Source: Clostridiales bacterium | Lineage (GTDB): Bacteria > Bacillota_A > Clostridia > Oscillospirales > Oscillospiraceae | Direction of reading: 5' to 3' | Length of the DNA: 45,688 nucleotides | Assembly (NCBI GenBank): GCA_022777455.1 | Contig: JALFGI010000330.1 | Coordinates: 1 to 45,688, forward strand | In this document: positions 32,773-41,134 of the stretch, piece by piece | Numbering within the stretch: position 1 is the first letter of the stretch | Layout of the letters: each line of letters starts with the position of its first letter | The notes under the pieces: model-generated | Database searches by the model: none | Seen by the model: the letters and a program-made list of their open reading frames with translations, nothing else | What the model was told of the DNA's origin: nothing | Made by a program: the position numbers and the translations under genes

Positions 32773-34197
32773 CTAACATTGAGACAGCTGCAGAACAAAC
32801 TGTCCGGGTTCGCAGGGAATACTCGCAACAGGGGTCGGTACTGGTGGATAGAAGCATGTACCAAGTTCCTCCCGCAGGCTCTCCTTCAGCTCTGCAAGGC
32901 CCTGTGGAAGATTCGTAGTATTGCAGTTGATCTCAGGAAAGTCCGGCAGCGTCAACTCAACAGAGCCGTCAGGGCGTGGCGACACCAGCACCGGATATGT
33001 CACATCTGCGGCAGCAGGTTCCGGAACGGTGAATAAGTCCTCCATCAGCGCCATGCCTGCCTGTTTGTGGTCATCCAGCACGTGGGCGTAAGTGTCTAAC
33101 GTGAAGGATACCGAGGCGTGTCCCAATATCACGCTCAGAGTCTTCACATCCATGCCCTGCTCCATAGCCCGACTCGCAAATGTATGACGAAGGGCATGGA
33201 AGGTAAAGTGGCGGAGGCCACTCAGTTGGAGAATCTGATTGTAATAGTCCTTGAATGTCCGTGGTTCCACGTATCCGCCCAGCGGATTGGTCACAAGAAA
33301 ACCACTGTCCTCGTAGATTTCTCCGGCTGCCTGACGATCATTTTGCTGTACCTGCCGCCATCCCTGTAAATCCTGTAATACCTGCGGCAGCAGCGGGATG
33401 GAACGAATAGAGTTCTGTGATTTTGGTGTCTGGATTACGATTTCTGTTGAGGCTTCCTGGGAATTCTTGGGCTTCTGTGTTTTATTCAAACGGTTCAGCG
33501 TTCGCCGGATGTAGATTCGCCGCCCCTGAACGTCCACATCCTCCCACCGAAGGCCCAGCAGCTCACCCAGGCGGATTCCGGTAAAAAGCACCAGACGAAT
33601 AAAAACACCGTAACGATGCTGATAGCTGCCTTGGATCAGGCGCATCTGCTCGTCACGGGTTAAAATCGTAATCTGGGGTCTGTCACCGCTGGGAAGGTTG
33701 ACTGAGGAGGTCGGATTGCTGTTGATATAGCCTTCGGCAACCGCAAACTTCAACGCGCGATGCAGAAACAGATTGATATTCATAATGGTTTTTGCTGACA
33801 GGCCTTCCACCTCCGCTTTGTAGTTATAGAACAGCTGAAGGGTTCGTGGGGTCAATTCCTGCAAAATAACATCCCCCAGTGCCGGCTTCAAATGAACACG
33901 GATATAGCTTTCATAGCTCAGGTAAGTGGATTGCTTGAGCGTATTTTTCATGTATACCTCAAGACACAGGTCCAGCCAGTCCCCCAGGGTAACACGAGTA
34001 AAACTATTGGGGCTGGTGTCATTCATAAACGACATCTGATTCAGGAGCTTTACCGCTTCTTCTCTGGTTTTTGCGTATTTGGAAACCCGTTTCGGTTTCC
34101 CGGTCATTTTGTCATAGTCCACGGTAACGCGGACTTCATACCTTCCGTCTGCACGTAGCTTGATATTTCCTTCATTGTTGGATCTTGTTTTTGACAT
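32773..34197 (-). CDS. Tyrosine recombinase (Tn916-like integrase) with extra C-terminal HicB-like region
   Basis: The ATG at 34197 is 9 bases after GGAGG. The 474-residue protein has an N-terminal arm-binding region (NIKLRADGRYEVRVTVDYD), a SAM-like core-binding domain (YESYIRVHLKPALGDVIL), and the catalytic domain with Arg in TGIRLGELLGLRWED, HALRHTFASR, LGHASVSFTLDTYAHV and the Tyr nucleophile. Normal relatives end near residue 400. The last 75 residues (YPVLVSPRPDGSVELTLPDF, NLPQGLAELKESLREEL) resemble a HicB antitoxin fold by pattern; this part is uncertain. It should integrate and excise the element carrying the defence genes. Confidence 0.9.
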   Translation of the reverse strand: MSKTRSNNEGNIKLRADGRYEVRVTVDYDKMTGKPKRVSKYAKTREEAVKLLNQMSFMNDTSPNSFTRVTLGDWLDLCLEVYMKNTLKQSTYLSYESYIRVHLKPALGDVILQELTPRTLQLFYNYKAEVEGLSAKTIMNINLFLHRALKFAVAEGYINSNPTSSVNLPSGDRPQITILTRDEQMRLIQGSYQHRYGVFIRLVLFTGIRLGELLGLRWEDVDVQGRRIYIRRTLNRLNKTQKPKNSQEASTEIVIQTPKSQNSIRSIPLLPQVLQDLQGWRQVQQNDRQAAGEIYEDSGFLVTNPLGGYVEPRTFKDYYNQILQLSGLRHFTFHALRHTFASRAMEQGMDVKTLSVILGHASVSFTLDTYAHVLDDHKQAGMALMEDLFTVPEPAAADVTYPVLVSPRPDGSVELTLPDFPEINCNTTNLPQGLAELKESLREELGTCFYPPVPTPVASIPCEPGQFVLQLSQC

Positions 34198-34437
34198 AGG
34201 GATCATCCTCCTATTTTTGATTGCAGAAGTATCAAAAGGATAATATCTAGTTGTCTTTCTGAATTTTTCTGCTTACAAAATAGTTAGATATGTATTACTT
34301 TCTTACATTTTTGGGACTTTATCTATGCTGTTTATCTCTTATCTGTGCAGACAGTGAGGGTCACTCAGAATATCGCAAATCCAGAAAAATGCATGTCCGG
34401 ATTCCCGCTGAATAGGCCATTTGAGAACGGTGTTTTT
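34198..34437. other. Intergenic region between integrase and relaxase
   Basis: About 240 AT-rich bases hold no recognisable gene. A possible integrase -10 (TATTAT near 34240) is seen. The attachment site of the element may lie here or beyond, but no direct repeat was matched within the window. Confidence 0.4.
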
Positions 34438-34965
34438 TTAATCCACATACGAAAAATCATAAAAATCTGCTTTTGTATAAGGTTTTCCCTTTGAAAAATG
34501 TCTTGATGTGCACAGATGCACCGAATATCTGGGATACCGGTCCCTTAGCAGATCACACATACGATTGAACATGCTGAGTCCATCACAATATTGATGACCA
34601 TCCAGGAAACTGGTTGTGTTCATCACGAAATGCATGTGGATATGACTGCCATCCAAATGCACCCCATATACCATCTGATACTCCCGGAACAACTGGCCAG
34701 TCAAAAATCCCAGCTGCAGAAATTCATCGAAATCAACCAGCGCCGCTTCAGAGCCAGCAAAAGAAATGATAAAGTGCTTCAGCTGTAGCCGCTCTGTTTT
34801 GTGAAATGCCTGTTTCACAAAATGCATCTGTTCTTTTGCAGACGTGATATCACAATCTACACCGTAGCCACCTCTTATTACGGCTTTCCCCAATACATAA
34901 TCAATTACATGATATAGTGATCGGGTATCTGGGTACTCATTTCTGATTAAGATAACGTTTGGCAT
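34438..34965 (-). CDS. Minimal MOBP-type relaxase
   Basis: The 175-residue protein matches the nuclease domain of the relaxase family: a candidate active Tyr in LYHVIDYVLGK, HFIISFAGSEAAL, and the metal-binding histidines in LDGSHIHMHFVMNTTSF, with FLDGHQYCDGLSMF following. Known members usually have 300-500 residues, so this lacks the C-terminal half and may rely on other proteins. Its ATG overlaps the RHH gene by 19 bases. It should nick the oriT of an integrative mobilizable element, using conjugation machinery supplied by another element. Confidence 0.85.
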   Translation of the reverse strand: MPNVILIRNEYPDTRSLYHVIDYVLGKAVIRGGYGVDCDITSAKEQMHFVKQAFHKTERLQLKHFIISFAGSEAALVDFDEFLQLGFLTGQLFREYQMVYGVHLDGSHIHMHFVMNTTSFLDGHQYCDGLSMFNRMCDLLRDRYPRYSVHLCTSRHFSKGKPYTKADFYDFSYVD

Positions 34966-35207
34966 AAATCATGCACCTTCTCTGTAATTTCATCATCTTC
35001 CAATCCCAGTTCCTGAAGTCGGATATACATTTCACAGATCATCGGAGCAATGATCTGTCGGTAATCCACAGACACAGGATTCGTTCCGTTAATCAACAAA
35101 CGTATATACTGACTTGGATTCATATTCAGATGATTACAGTTTGTATTGATAATATTATATTCTTCATCAGATAAACGTAAGGATATTGTATTACTTTTCT
35201 TATTCAT
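34947..35207 (-). CDS. Ribbon-helix-helix mobilization accessory protein
   Basis: The ATG at 35207 follows AAAGGAGAATTCC. The 86-residue protein has an RHH DNA-binding fold: a beta strand NTISLRLSDEEY and helices with NMNPSQYIRLLING. A coiled tail ELGLEDDEITEKVHDLC follows. Family members bind oriT and recruit the relaxase, which is encoded next with overlapping frames, indicating translational coupling. Name of the partner site: see the inverted repeat at 35241. Confidence 0.82.
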   Translation of the reverse strand: MNKKSNTISLRLSDEEYNIINTNCNHLNMNPSQYIRLLINGTNPVSVDYRQIIAPMICEMYIRLQELGLEDDEITEKVHDLCQTLS

Positions 35208-35240
35208 TGGAATTCTCCTTTGAGGTTAGTTGTTTGTGAC

Positions 35241-35276
35241 AGGAATCGTTGATGTAATACAGCATTTACGATTCCT
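35241..35276. repeat. Inverted repeat upstream of the mob genes, candidate oriT or operator
   Basis: AGGAATCGT pairs with ACGATTCCT, 9 bp perfect around 18 bases, inside the leader of the RHH gene. A palindrome CCTTATAAGG (35274-35283) overlaps its end. The spacing and place fit a nic-proximal inverted repeat or an RHH operator. Confidence 0.5.
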
Positions 35277-35294
35277 TATAAGGGTGTTCGTTGT

Positions 35295-35324
35295 GTTATA
35301 AAGAATTACTTGAGATTTTTACAA
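35295..35324 (-). promoter_or_regulatory. Promoter of the mobilization operon
   Basis: TTGTAA (35319-35324), 18 bases, TATAAC (35295-35300) on the minus strand. The start codon is 88 bases downstream, leaving a leader that contains the inverted repeat. Confidence 0.5.
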
Positions 35325-35370
35325 ATCCGGATTGCTTATTCAAATCATCATATTACTTTGGCGCATTCAT

Positions 35371-35390
35371 TTTCGCAAAGATATGCGAAA
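35371..35390. promoter_or_regulatory. Palindromic operator before the XRE/hsd operon
   Basis: TTTCGCA and TGCGAAA form a 7-bp perfect palindrome with a 6-base centre, 5 bases upstream of the -35 element. It is a natural site for the XRE protein encoded next. Confidence 0.55.
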
Positions 35391-35395
35391 GGATA

Positions 35396-35424
35396 TTGCA
35401 CTTTCTGAGTTGTTATTGTAAAAT
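35396..35424 (+). promoter_or_regulatory. Promoter of the XRE/hsd operon
   Basis: TTGCAC (35396-35401), 17 bases, TAAAAT (35419-35424) on the plus strand, with the XRE start codon 30 bases further on. It is close to consensus. Confidence 0.65.
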
Positions 35425-35454
35425 GTAAGAAAAACTACGATAGGAAGTGGAACC

Positions 35455-35682
35455 ATGAATGTTTCCTATAACAGGCTATGGAAGCTGCTTGTGGATAAAA
35501 AAATGAGCAAAGCCGATTTGAGACGTGCGGCTGGTATTGCTCCAAATACCATGACAAAGCTGCGCAGAGATGAGGATGTTTCCATGGAAATCCTTAGAAA
35601 GATCTGCACGGTACTAAACGCAAATATCGGAGATATCATGGACTTTGTTCCAGCCGAAGGAGATCAGGCATATGGCAAATGA
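35455..35682 (+). CDS. XRE family transcriptional regulator
   Basis: The 75-residue protein is a single Cro/C1-type helix-turn-helix domain of the HTH_26 type: YNRLWKLLVDKKMSKADLR, AAGIAPNTMTKLRRDEDV, and LRKICTVLNANIGDIMDFV. GGAAG precedes the ATG. Its 3' end overlaps the HsdM start by 11 bases, tying its level to the operon. In type I restriction clusters such proteins typically repress or time expression so that methylation precedes cleavage; the palindrome at 35371 is the likely target. Confidence 0.85.
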   Translation: MNVSYNRLWKLLVDKKMSKADLRRAAGIAPNTMTKLRRDEDVSMEILRKICTVLNANIGDIMDFVPAEGDQAYGK

Positions 35683-37834
35683 GAAATTTACAGTGGTAGG
35701 AACCAACATCGCCGAAAAAGCCACCATGATTTGGAATGTTGCCGATATGCTGCGTGGACCATTCAAACCACATGAATATGGTCTGGTTATTCTTCCCATG
35801 ACAGTTGTGAAGCGGTTTCACGACTGCCTTCTGCCTACCCATCAGGCAGTGCTGGATACCTATGAAAAGGTCAAAAAGTTTGCGGTTATGGATGGCTTTC
35901 TGACCAAAGCTTCCGGCTATCAGTTTTATAATATCAGCAAGTATACTTTTGCATCGCTGCTTGCTGATCCAGAGAATATCGAGGCAAACTTCCGGGATTA
36001 CCTCAATGGTTTTTCTGCTAATGTGCAGGATGTGCTTGCCAAATTTGACTTCGACAACATCATCAAACGCATGGTGGAAAGCAATACGCTGTATCTGGTT
36101 ATCAAAGAGTTCAACGCACCCAAGGGCTACCTGGGACCAGACAAAATCAGTGCTGTGGACTGTGGCTATATCTTTGAAGATCTGGTCAAGCGGTTCTCTG
36201 AGAGCTTTGGTGAGGAAGCTGGTGCACACTTCACCAGCCGAGATATCATTTACCTCATGACAGATCTGTTGCTGAGTGATGCTGATTTGAGTGCCGGAGG
36301 CAATGTAACTGTTTATGATATGGCCATGGGTACCAGCCAGATGCTTTCCTGCATGGAGGAGCGCATTCACGAGCTGAACGCAGATATGGATGTTACCTGC
36401 TTTGGTCAGGAATTCAATCCCTCAACTTTCGCCATTGCCAAAGCGGACATGATGATCCGCGGCGGAGATCCTAATAATATGCGTTTTGGCGACACTTTGA
36501 GCGAAGACCAGTTCCCCGGCTATCAGTTCCAGTACATCATCTCCAATCCTCCTTTTGGCATCGACTGGAAACGGGAGCAGAAAGCCGTGGAAGCGGAAGC
36601 TGCCAAAGGTGAGCTGGGACGTTTTGCACCCGGGCTCCCTAAGATTTCCGACGGTCAACAGCTGTTTGTTCTGAATGGTCTTTCCAAGCTGGCACCCAAC
36701 GGTAAAATGGCCATCATTCAGAACGGCTCCCCGCTGTTCTCCGGTGATGCTGGAAGCGGCCCATCCGAGATTCGCAGATACATTCTGGAAAATGACTGGC
36801 TAGATGCAATCATTCAGCTGTCCACGGATATGTTTATGAACACCGGCATCAGCACCTATATCTGGGTGCTGAATAAGAACAAGCCTGCTTACCGGGCGGG
36901 CAAGGTGCAGCTGATCGATGCTTCCCACTGTGCAGAGCCTCGGCGCAAGAGCATTGGCACCAAGCGCAACGATATATCCGACCTGTGCCGGGAGCTGATC
37001 TGCAAGGCCTACGGAGAATTTCAGAATGCCGTTTACGGAAATAAGGGCGGCATTTACTGTGAGAGCAAGATTTTTGACAGCATGAAGTTCGGCTATTATA
37101 AGGTCGTTGTTGAGCGGCCGTTGCGAAAGGTTGTTGCGGTTACAGAGGACAATCTGCAGCGTTTTGCAAATCACTTGAAGAATCAAGGAATCGATGTTGA
37201 ATCCCCCTATGTTGATATTGGTGGGCAAGTTACAAAGCGATCAGCTAAAATGCCAAAGGAATTTTCAGAGATTGCCGCCGGTGTTTCTATGAAGCATTTT
37301 TATCGTGTGATGCGCAGCCTTATGAAAACTGAACCCTATTATTCCTACACAGAATTTGAAAAGCTGTATAATTCGAGCCCGAACAATACTGAATCCGCAT
37401 TCCTTGAGTGTGCAAAATTTGCAGACAATGCTTATGATTTCCTCTACCATTATAAAAAAAGTCCTGTGACTTTCCATAAGAATCTGCTGAAGTATAGCTT
37501 CTTTGGCGAGGTGACTTATTTCTTTGAGAGATTCGATCCCAAGGGTGAAGCTATCAGAAAGAATGGGAAGCCGGTTCCAGATACATCGCTCAGAGATACG
37601 GAGACCATTCCCCTATCTGAAGATACAGATGCCTATTTTGCCCGGGAAGTATTGCCATATGCTCCGGATGCCTGGATCGACACCAAGAAAACCAAGGTAG
37701 GCTATGAAATCCCTATGACCCGGTATTTCTATGAGTATCAGGCTCCGGAACCCGTGGAAGCCATCGCCGCCCGTCTGCATGAACTGGAGCGGGAGATCCA
37801 GACCAGTCTGGATGCCCTGTTCGGAGGAAAATGA
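35672..37834 (+). CDS. hsdM: Type I restriction-modification methyltransferase subunit
   Basis: The ATG at 35672 follows AGGAG by 8 bases and overlaps the XRE gene; the product has 720 residues. It begins with the HsdM N-terminal helices (IWNVADMLRGPFKPHEYG). The N6-adenine methyltransferase domain has the catalytic NPPF in IISNPPFGIDWKRE and the usual GAHFTSRDIIYLM entry. Motif I reads YDMAMGTSQML rather than the common DPxxGTGG pattern, so the cofactor loop is unusual. The C-terminus ends in the coiled piece LHELEREIQTSLDALF. It should methylate the HsdS-specified site. Confidence 0.92.
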   Translation: MANEKFTVVGTNIAEKATMIWNVADMLRGPFKPHEYGLVILPMTVVKRFHDCLLPTHQAVLDTYEKVKKFAVMDGFLTKASGYQFYNISKYTFASLLADPENIEANFRDYLNGFSANVQDVLAKFDFDNIIKRMVESNTLYLVIKEFNAPKGYLGPDKISAVDCGYIFEDLVKRFSESFGEEAGAHFTSRDIIYLMTDLLLSDADLSAGGNVTVYDMAMGTSQMLSCMEERIHELNADMDVTCFGQEFNPSTFAIAKADMMIRGGDPNNMRFGDTLSEDQFPGYQFQYIISNPPFGIDWKREQKAVEAEAAKGELGRFAPGLPKISDGQQLFVLNGLSKLAPNGKMAIIQNGSPLFSGDAGSGPSEIRRYILENDWLDAIIQLSTDMFMNTGISTYIWVLNKNKPAYRAGKVQLIDASHCAEPRRKSIGTKRNDISDLCRELICKAYGEFQNAVYGNKGGIYCESKIFDSMKFGYYKVVVERPLRKVVAVTEDNLQRFANHLKNQGIDVESPYVDIGGQVTKRSAKMPKEFSEIAAGVSMKHFYRVMRSLMKTEPYYSYTEFEKLYNSSPNNTESAFLECAKFADNAYDFLYHYKKSPVTFHKNLLKYSFFGEVTYFFERFDPKGEAIRKNGKPVPDTSLRDTETIPLSEDTDAYFAREVLPYAPDAWIDTKKTKVGYEIPMTRYFYEYQAPEPVEAIAARLHELEREIQTSLDALFGGK

Positions 37835-37835
37835 T

Positions 37836-39152
37836 ATGGCGAGAAAGATGAAGAATTCCGGGATTGAATGGATCGGGGAGATACCGGAGGATTGGAACGT
37901 GTTGCCTGCATATCGAGTCTTTTCTGAAGTGAAGAAGAAAAATTCTGATGGTACTGAGCAAAATGCACTCCAGTTCAAATTTGGCGCGATAATCAGAAAG
38001 GCTAATTTTGATGCAGAGAATGATGATTATGTTGCGGGTACGATTGCCGCATATACTGTGGTCGAGCCAGGAACAGTGATGGTAAATGGTTTGAACCTTA
38101 ATTATGACTTTAAGACGCAAAGAACAGCACTTGTAAAAGAAAAAGGTGTAATTACTTCGGCATACCTCGCCTTGTGGCCAAATCAAGCTATGATCCTGCC
38201 AGAATTTGCCACATATCTCATTAAGGGATACGAAGCCAAAATGGCGCTCCACAATATGGGGGCAGGTATCCGATTGACGTTAGGGTATAAAGAATTTAAG
38301 AAACAACCCATTTTGCTTCCTCCTATTCAGGAGCAATTCCAGATTGTCGCACACATTGAAAAACAATGCAGTTCTATCGATTCCATTATTGCGCAAACTC
38401 GTTCCAGCATTGAAGAATACAATAAACTGAAACAGGCGGTCATTACGCAGGCAGTTACTAAAGGCGTGCGTGGTGAAAGGACGATGAAGGATAGCGGGAT
38501 TGAGTGGATCGGAGAAGTTCCGACAGATTGGAGAATTACGCAGCTTCGACACTGTGCTACGGTGAAATCTGGCATAACATTAGGAAAGACATACGAGAGA
38601 AACGTAACTCTTTATGAAATGCCATATTTGCGCGTTGCAAATGTTCAGGATGGTTATGTTTCTACGGAGGATGTTGCTACCCTTGCTGTAACCGAAGATG
38701 AGATTGAAAAATACCGGCTTCACGCTGGTGATGTTTTGATGACCGAGGGCGGCGATAGGGATAAACTTGGCCGTGGTTGTGTTTGGGATGGGCGTATCAA
38801 TCCCTGCTTGCACCAAAACCATATTTTCGCTGTTCATACTGATGAGACCTTTCTGCTCCCGTATTTCCTGGAATACTTGACCGCATCCAAAGTTGGCAGA
38901 TGCTATTTTGATGTAACCGCAATCAAAACAACAAATCTTGCATGTACCAGTTCCAGCAAGGTATTGGCTTTTTCGATACCTCTGCCCGGAACCGATGAAC
39001 AAGCCGAAATTGTAGCATATCTGAGAGAAAAATGTTCTGCTATTGATACATTGATTGCAAAAAAGCAGGCGGTACTTTCAGAGTTGGAATACTATAAAAA
39101 ATCCATGATTTATGAGTATGTCACCGGAAAGAAAGAGGTGCCTATATGCTAA
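37836..39152 (+). CDS. hsdS: Type I restriction-modification specificity subunit
   Basis: The ATG at 37836 is one base after the HsdM stop, with GGAGG upstream; the product has 438 residues. Two target-recognition halves each open with the same phrase (SGIEWIGEIPEDW near residue 8, SGIEWIGEVPTDW near residue 220). Each is followed by a variable domain and a conserved helix (QEQFQIVAHIEKQCSSIDSI and DEQAEIVAYLREKCSAIDTL). Each half reads half of a bipartite DNA site; the helices act as a ruler. The internal repeat offers a site for recombination that changes specificity. The stop overlaps the TIR gene by 7 bases. Confidence 0.92.
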   Translation: MARKMKNSGIEWIGEIPEDWNVLPAYRVFSEVKKKNSDGTEQNALQFKFGAIIRKANFDAENDDYVAGTIAAYTVVEPGTVMVNGLNLNYDFKTQRTALVKEKGVITSAYLALWPNQAMILPEFATYLIKGYEAKMALHNMGAGIRLTLGYKEFKKQPILLPPIQEQFQIVAHIEKQCSSIDSIIAQTRSSIEEYNKLKQAVITQAVTKGVRGERTMKDSGIEWIGEVPTDWRITQLRHCATVKSGITLGKTYERNVTLYEMPYLRVANVQDGYVSTEDVATLAVTEDEIEKYRLHAGDVLMTEGGDRDKLGRGCVWDGRINPCLHQNHIFAVHTDETFLLPYFLEYLTASKVGRCYFDVTAIKTTNLACTSSSKVLAFSIPLPGTDEQAEIVAYLREKCSAIDTLIAKKQAVLSELEYYKKSMIYEYVTGKKEVPIC

Positions 39153-39841
39153 CGGATCGAGAAAAGAGCAAACTGGACGAAATAAAAGAACGCTATGCCA
39201 ATGGTGGTGAGTGGCTTTTTTCCGTTGTTGATTATCAGAAGTATCACACTGTATTGGACAAGCTAGTGCGTGGACATGTGCTGGTAAATGGTGGTCAAAC
39301 TTTGGATGGAACGTACCATTATATTCAGGTTGGCAGTCTGGATGTTTTTCTGGATGAAGAATTAGCCGAAGAACAGGAGCAGTATTATATGGAATCCGGA
39401 CGACGGCCACGGGGGAAAGAATACGATGTGTTTATTTCACATGCGAATAAAGATAAATCCGAATATGTTGATTCTTTATATGATACAATCAACAAATTAG
39501 GAGTGAATATTTTCTACGATAAAAAATCTCTTTCATGGGGAGATGAGTGGAAGAAAGTCCTTTTGAATGGCACGGAAAAATCAGAGTTTTCTATTATTGT
39601 CATCTCCCAAAACTTTTTCGGTAGGGAATGGACAGAGCGAGAACTGGAAGAATTTTTGAAGCGTCAAAACGCCAGTGGCCAGAAAATAGTTTTACCTCTT
39701 ATACACAACATTTCAATTGAAGAACTAAAAGAAAAATATCCTAAACTCGGTGAAATTCAGGCAATCAGTACAAACGATTATTCACAGGAAGAAGTTGCTC
39801 TATTGTTTGCCGGTGAGCTAATAAAACGCCTTAAATCATAA
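39146..39841 (+). CDS. TIR-domain protein embedded in the type I restriction operon
   Basis: The ATG at 39146 overlaps the HsdS stop, with AGAGGTG upstream. Of 231 residues, the first 90 are an unassigned helical/beta region (LVRGHVLVNGGQTLDGTYHY) and residues 92-230 a TIR domain. It has YDVFISHANKDK, LGVNIFYDKKSLSWGDEW, SIIVISQNFFGREW, and Glu166 in WTEREL, the position of the catalytic glutamate in NAD-hydrolysing TIRs. Bacterial TIR enzymes of immune systems deplete NAD or make signalling nucleotides. The location between hsdS and hsdR suggests a suicide response linked to restriction. Confidence 0.9.
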   Translation: MLTDREKSKLDEIKERYANGGEWLFSVVDYQKYHTVLDKLVRGHVLVNGGQTLDGTYHYIQVGSLDVFLDEELAEEQEQYYMESGRRPRGKEYDVFISHANKDKSEYVDSLYDTINKLGVNIFYDKKSLSWGDEWKKVLLNGTEKSEFSIIVISQNFFGREWTERELEEFLKRQNASGQKIVLPLIHNISIEELKEKYPKLGEIQAISTNDYSQEEVALLFAGELIKRLKS

Positions 39842-39877
39842 GTTTTTCGGCTGTTCAAATAGGAAGAAGGTGTCAAT

Positions 39878-41113
39878 ATGTTGCCAACAATCAATGGAAA
39901 GCCAATTATTGAATGCAGTAAGGAGGATTTTGCAGTAATCATAGATAATCCAGACTATTCGGAAAACGAATATTTAGATTACAAACGAAGTTTTTCTTTT
40001 TTGGATTATCCCGGAAATAATCCCCAAAGGGCCGAACATATTGCAGAGTTCAAAACCGATGTTTGCGCTTTTGCAAATGCGGACGGCGGATATTTAATCT
40101 ATGGCATCAAAGAGAGAAACGGGGTGGCGTCTGAATTAGTTGGGGTTGAGATTCCAAACAACAACACCGACAAATTTGAACTAGAGCGAATGAATAACCT
40201 GCAAAGCATTCTTCCCAAAATCCCTTCGGTAAATTTTCGATTTATTCTACTGGATAATGGTAGATACTTGGTCGTAATCCTGATTCAGCGAGATGCGTTT
40301 GCTCCATATATTCACTTGTGCAATGAAAAGGATTATAAGATTTACAAACGCGTTGGAAATGGAAAAACAGCAATGAGTTATTCTGAAATGAAAATGCAAT
40401 TTAGTCAGGCTCTAAGTTTGAGCCAAGAAATTGAGCGGTTCCGAAAAGAACGCATTTCGTATTACCAGAGTATCGGAGATGATTCCGATGAGGACTACTC
40501 AAGATTTATATTGCTTCATATTATTCCTGATACATTCCTTGACCCATCCCACAACAAGCCAATGTATGTTAATAATCGGCTTAGCAATCCCCGCATTAGT
40601 AGTATATTCAATGCTTTTTCGTGTGCGAGTTTTACCAGATCGAACGCAGACGGTCTGCGTTCATCAGGATATGATGGAAAAACAGAAGGACAAATTTACA
40701 ACAGTGGAATTGCTGAATGCTTTATTCCGGTTCGAGAAGGGTATATATCAAGAGATCGATTCGGCAGCGAGTTCACGGACTTTTTTGCATATGAAGCATT
40801 TTGGGAAAATATGGAAACCATGGTAAACGCCTACGCAGAAACATTGGCGAATATCCTTGACACTGACCGGGTGTTTGTTTGCCTATCTATTATCGGATGC
40901 CGTGGTGTTTTGACCAGTAAAAACTTCACTGTACAAGAAAGTACCAAAATTGATCGTTCGATGATGATCATGAATCCAGTTGTATTCAATAAAATAAAAG
41001 ATGAGGATAGCGTGTCCATCTCAATTATACGCCTAAAGGTTGAATACCATTTAGCCATAGGAATAGGATTATCTTCCGAAGAGATTCGAATGATTGAAAG
41101 AGGCCAAATATGA
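39878..41113 (+). CDS. AlbA_2 (Schlafen-type) domain protein
   Basis: The ATG at 39878 follows GAAGAAGG. The N-terminal 160 residues match AlbA_2, the Schlafen-core-like domain: NEYLDYKRSF, EFKTDVCAFANADGGYLIYG (the family hallmark), GVEIPNNN, and YKRVGNGKTAMSYSEM near its end. The other 250 residues are not recognised and contain acidic and aromatic stretches (EAFWENMETMVNAYAETL). Some AlbA_2/Schlafen proteins cleave tRNA or rRNA; others regulate transcription. It lies 36 bases after the TIR gene and 21 before HsdR in one operon. Effector or regulator cannot be decided. Confidence 0.85.
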   Translation: MLPTINGKPIIECSKEDFAVIIDNPDYSENEYLDYKRSFSFLDYPGNNPQRAEHIAEFKTDVCAFANADGGYLIYGIKERNGVASELVGVEIPNNNTDKFELERMNNLQSILPKIPSVNFRFILLDNGRYLVVILIQRDAFAPYIHLCNEKDYKIYKRVGNGKTAMSYSEMKMQFSQALSLSQEIERFRKERISYYQSIGDDSDEDYSRFILLHIIPDTFLDPSHNKPMYVNNRLSNPRISSIFNAFSCASFTRSNADGLRSSGYDGKTEGQIYNSGIAECFIPVREGYISRDRFGSEFTDFFAYEAFWENMETMVNAYAETLANILDTDRVFVCLSIIGCRGVLTSKNFTVQESTKIDRSMMIMNPVVFNKIKDEDSVSISIIRLKVEYHLAIGIGLSSEEIRMIERGQI

Positions 41114-41134
41114 TCAGCCTATGAGGAACATAAA

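Noticed and set aside
39146..39841. Thoeris system (TIR plus Sir2-type effector)
   Set aside because: No Sir2 or SLOG/macro effector of the Thoeris kind lies next to the TIR gene; its partners are hsd genes and an AlbA_2 protein.
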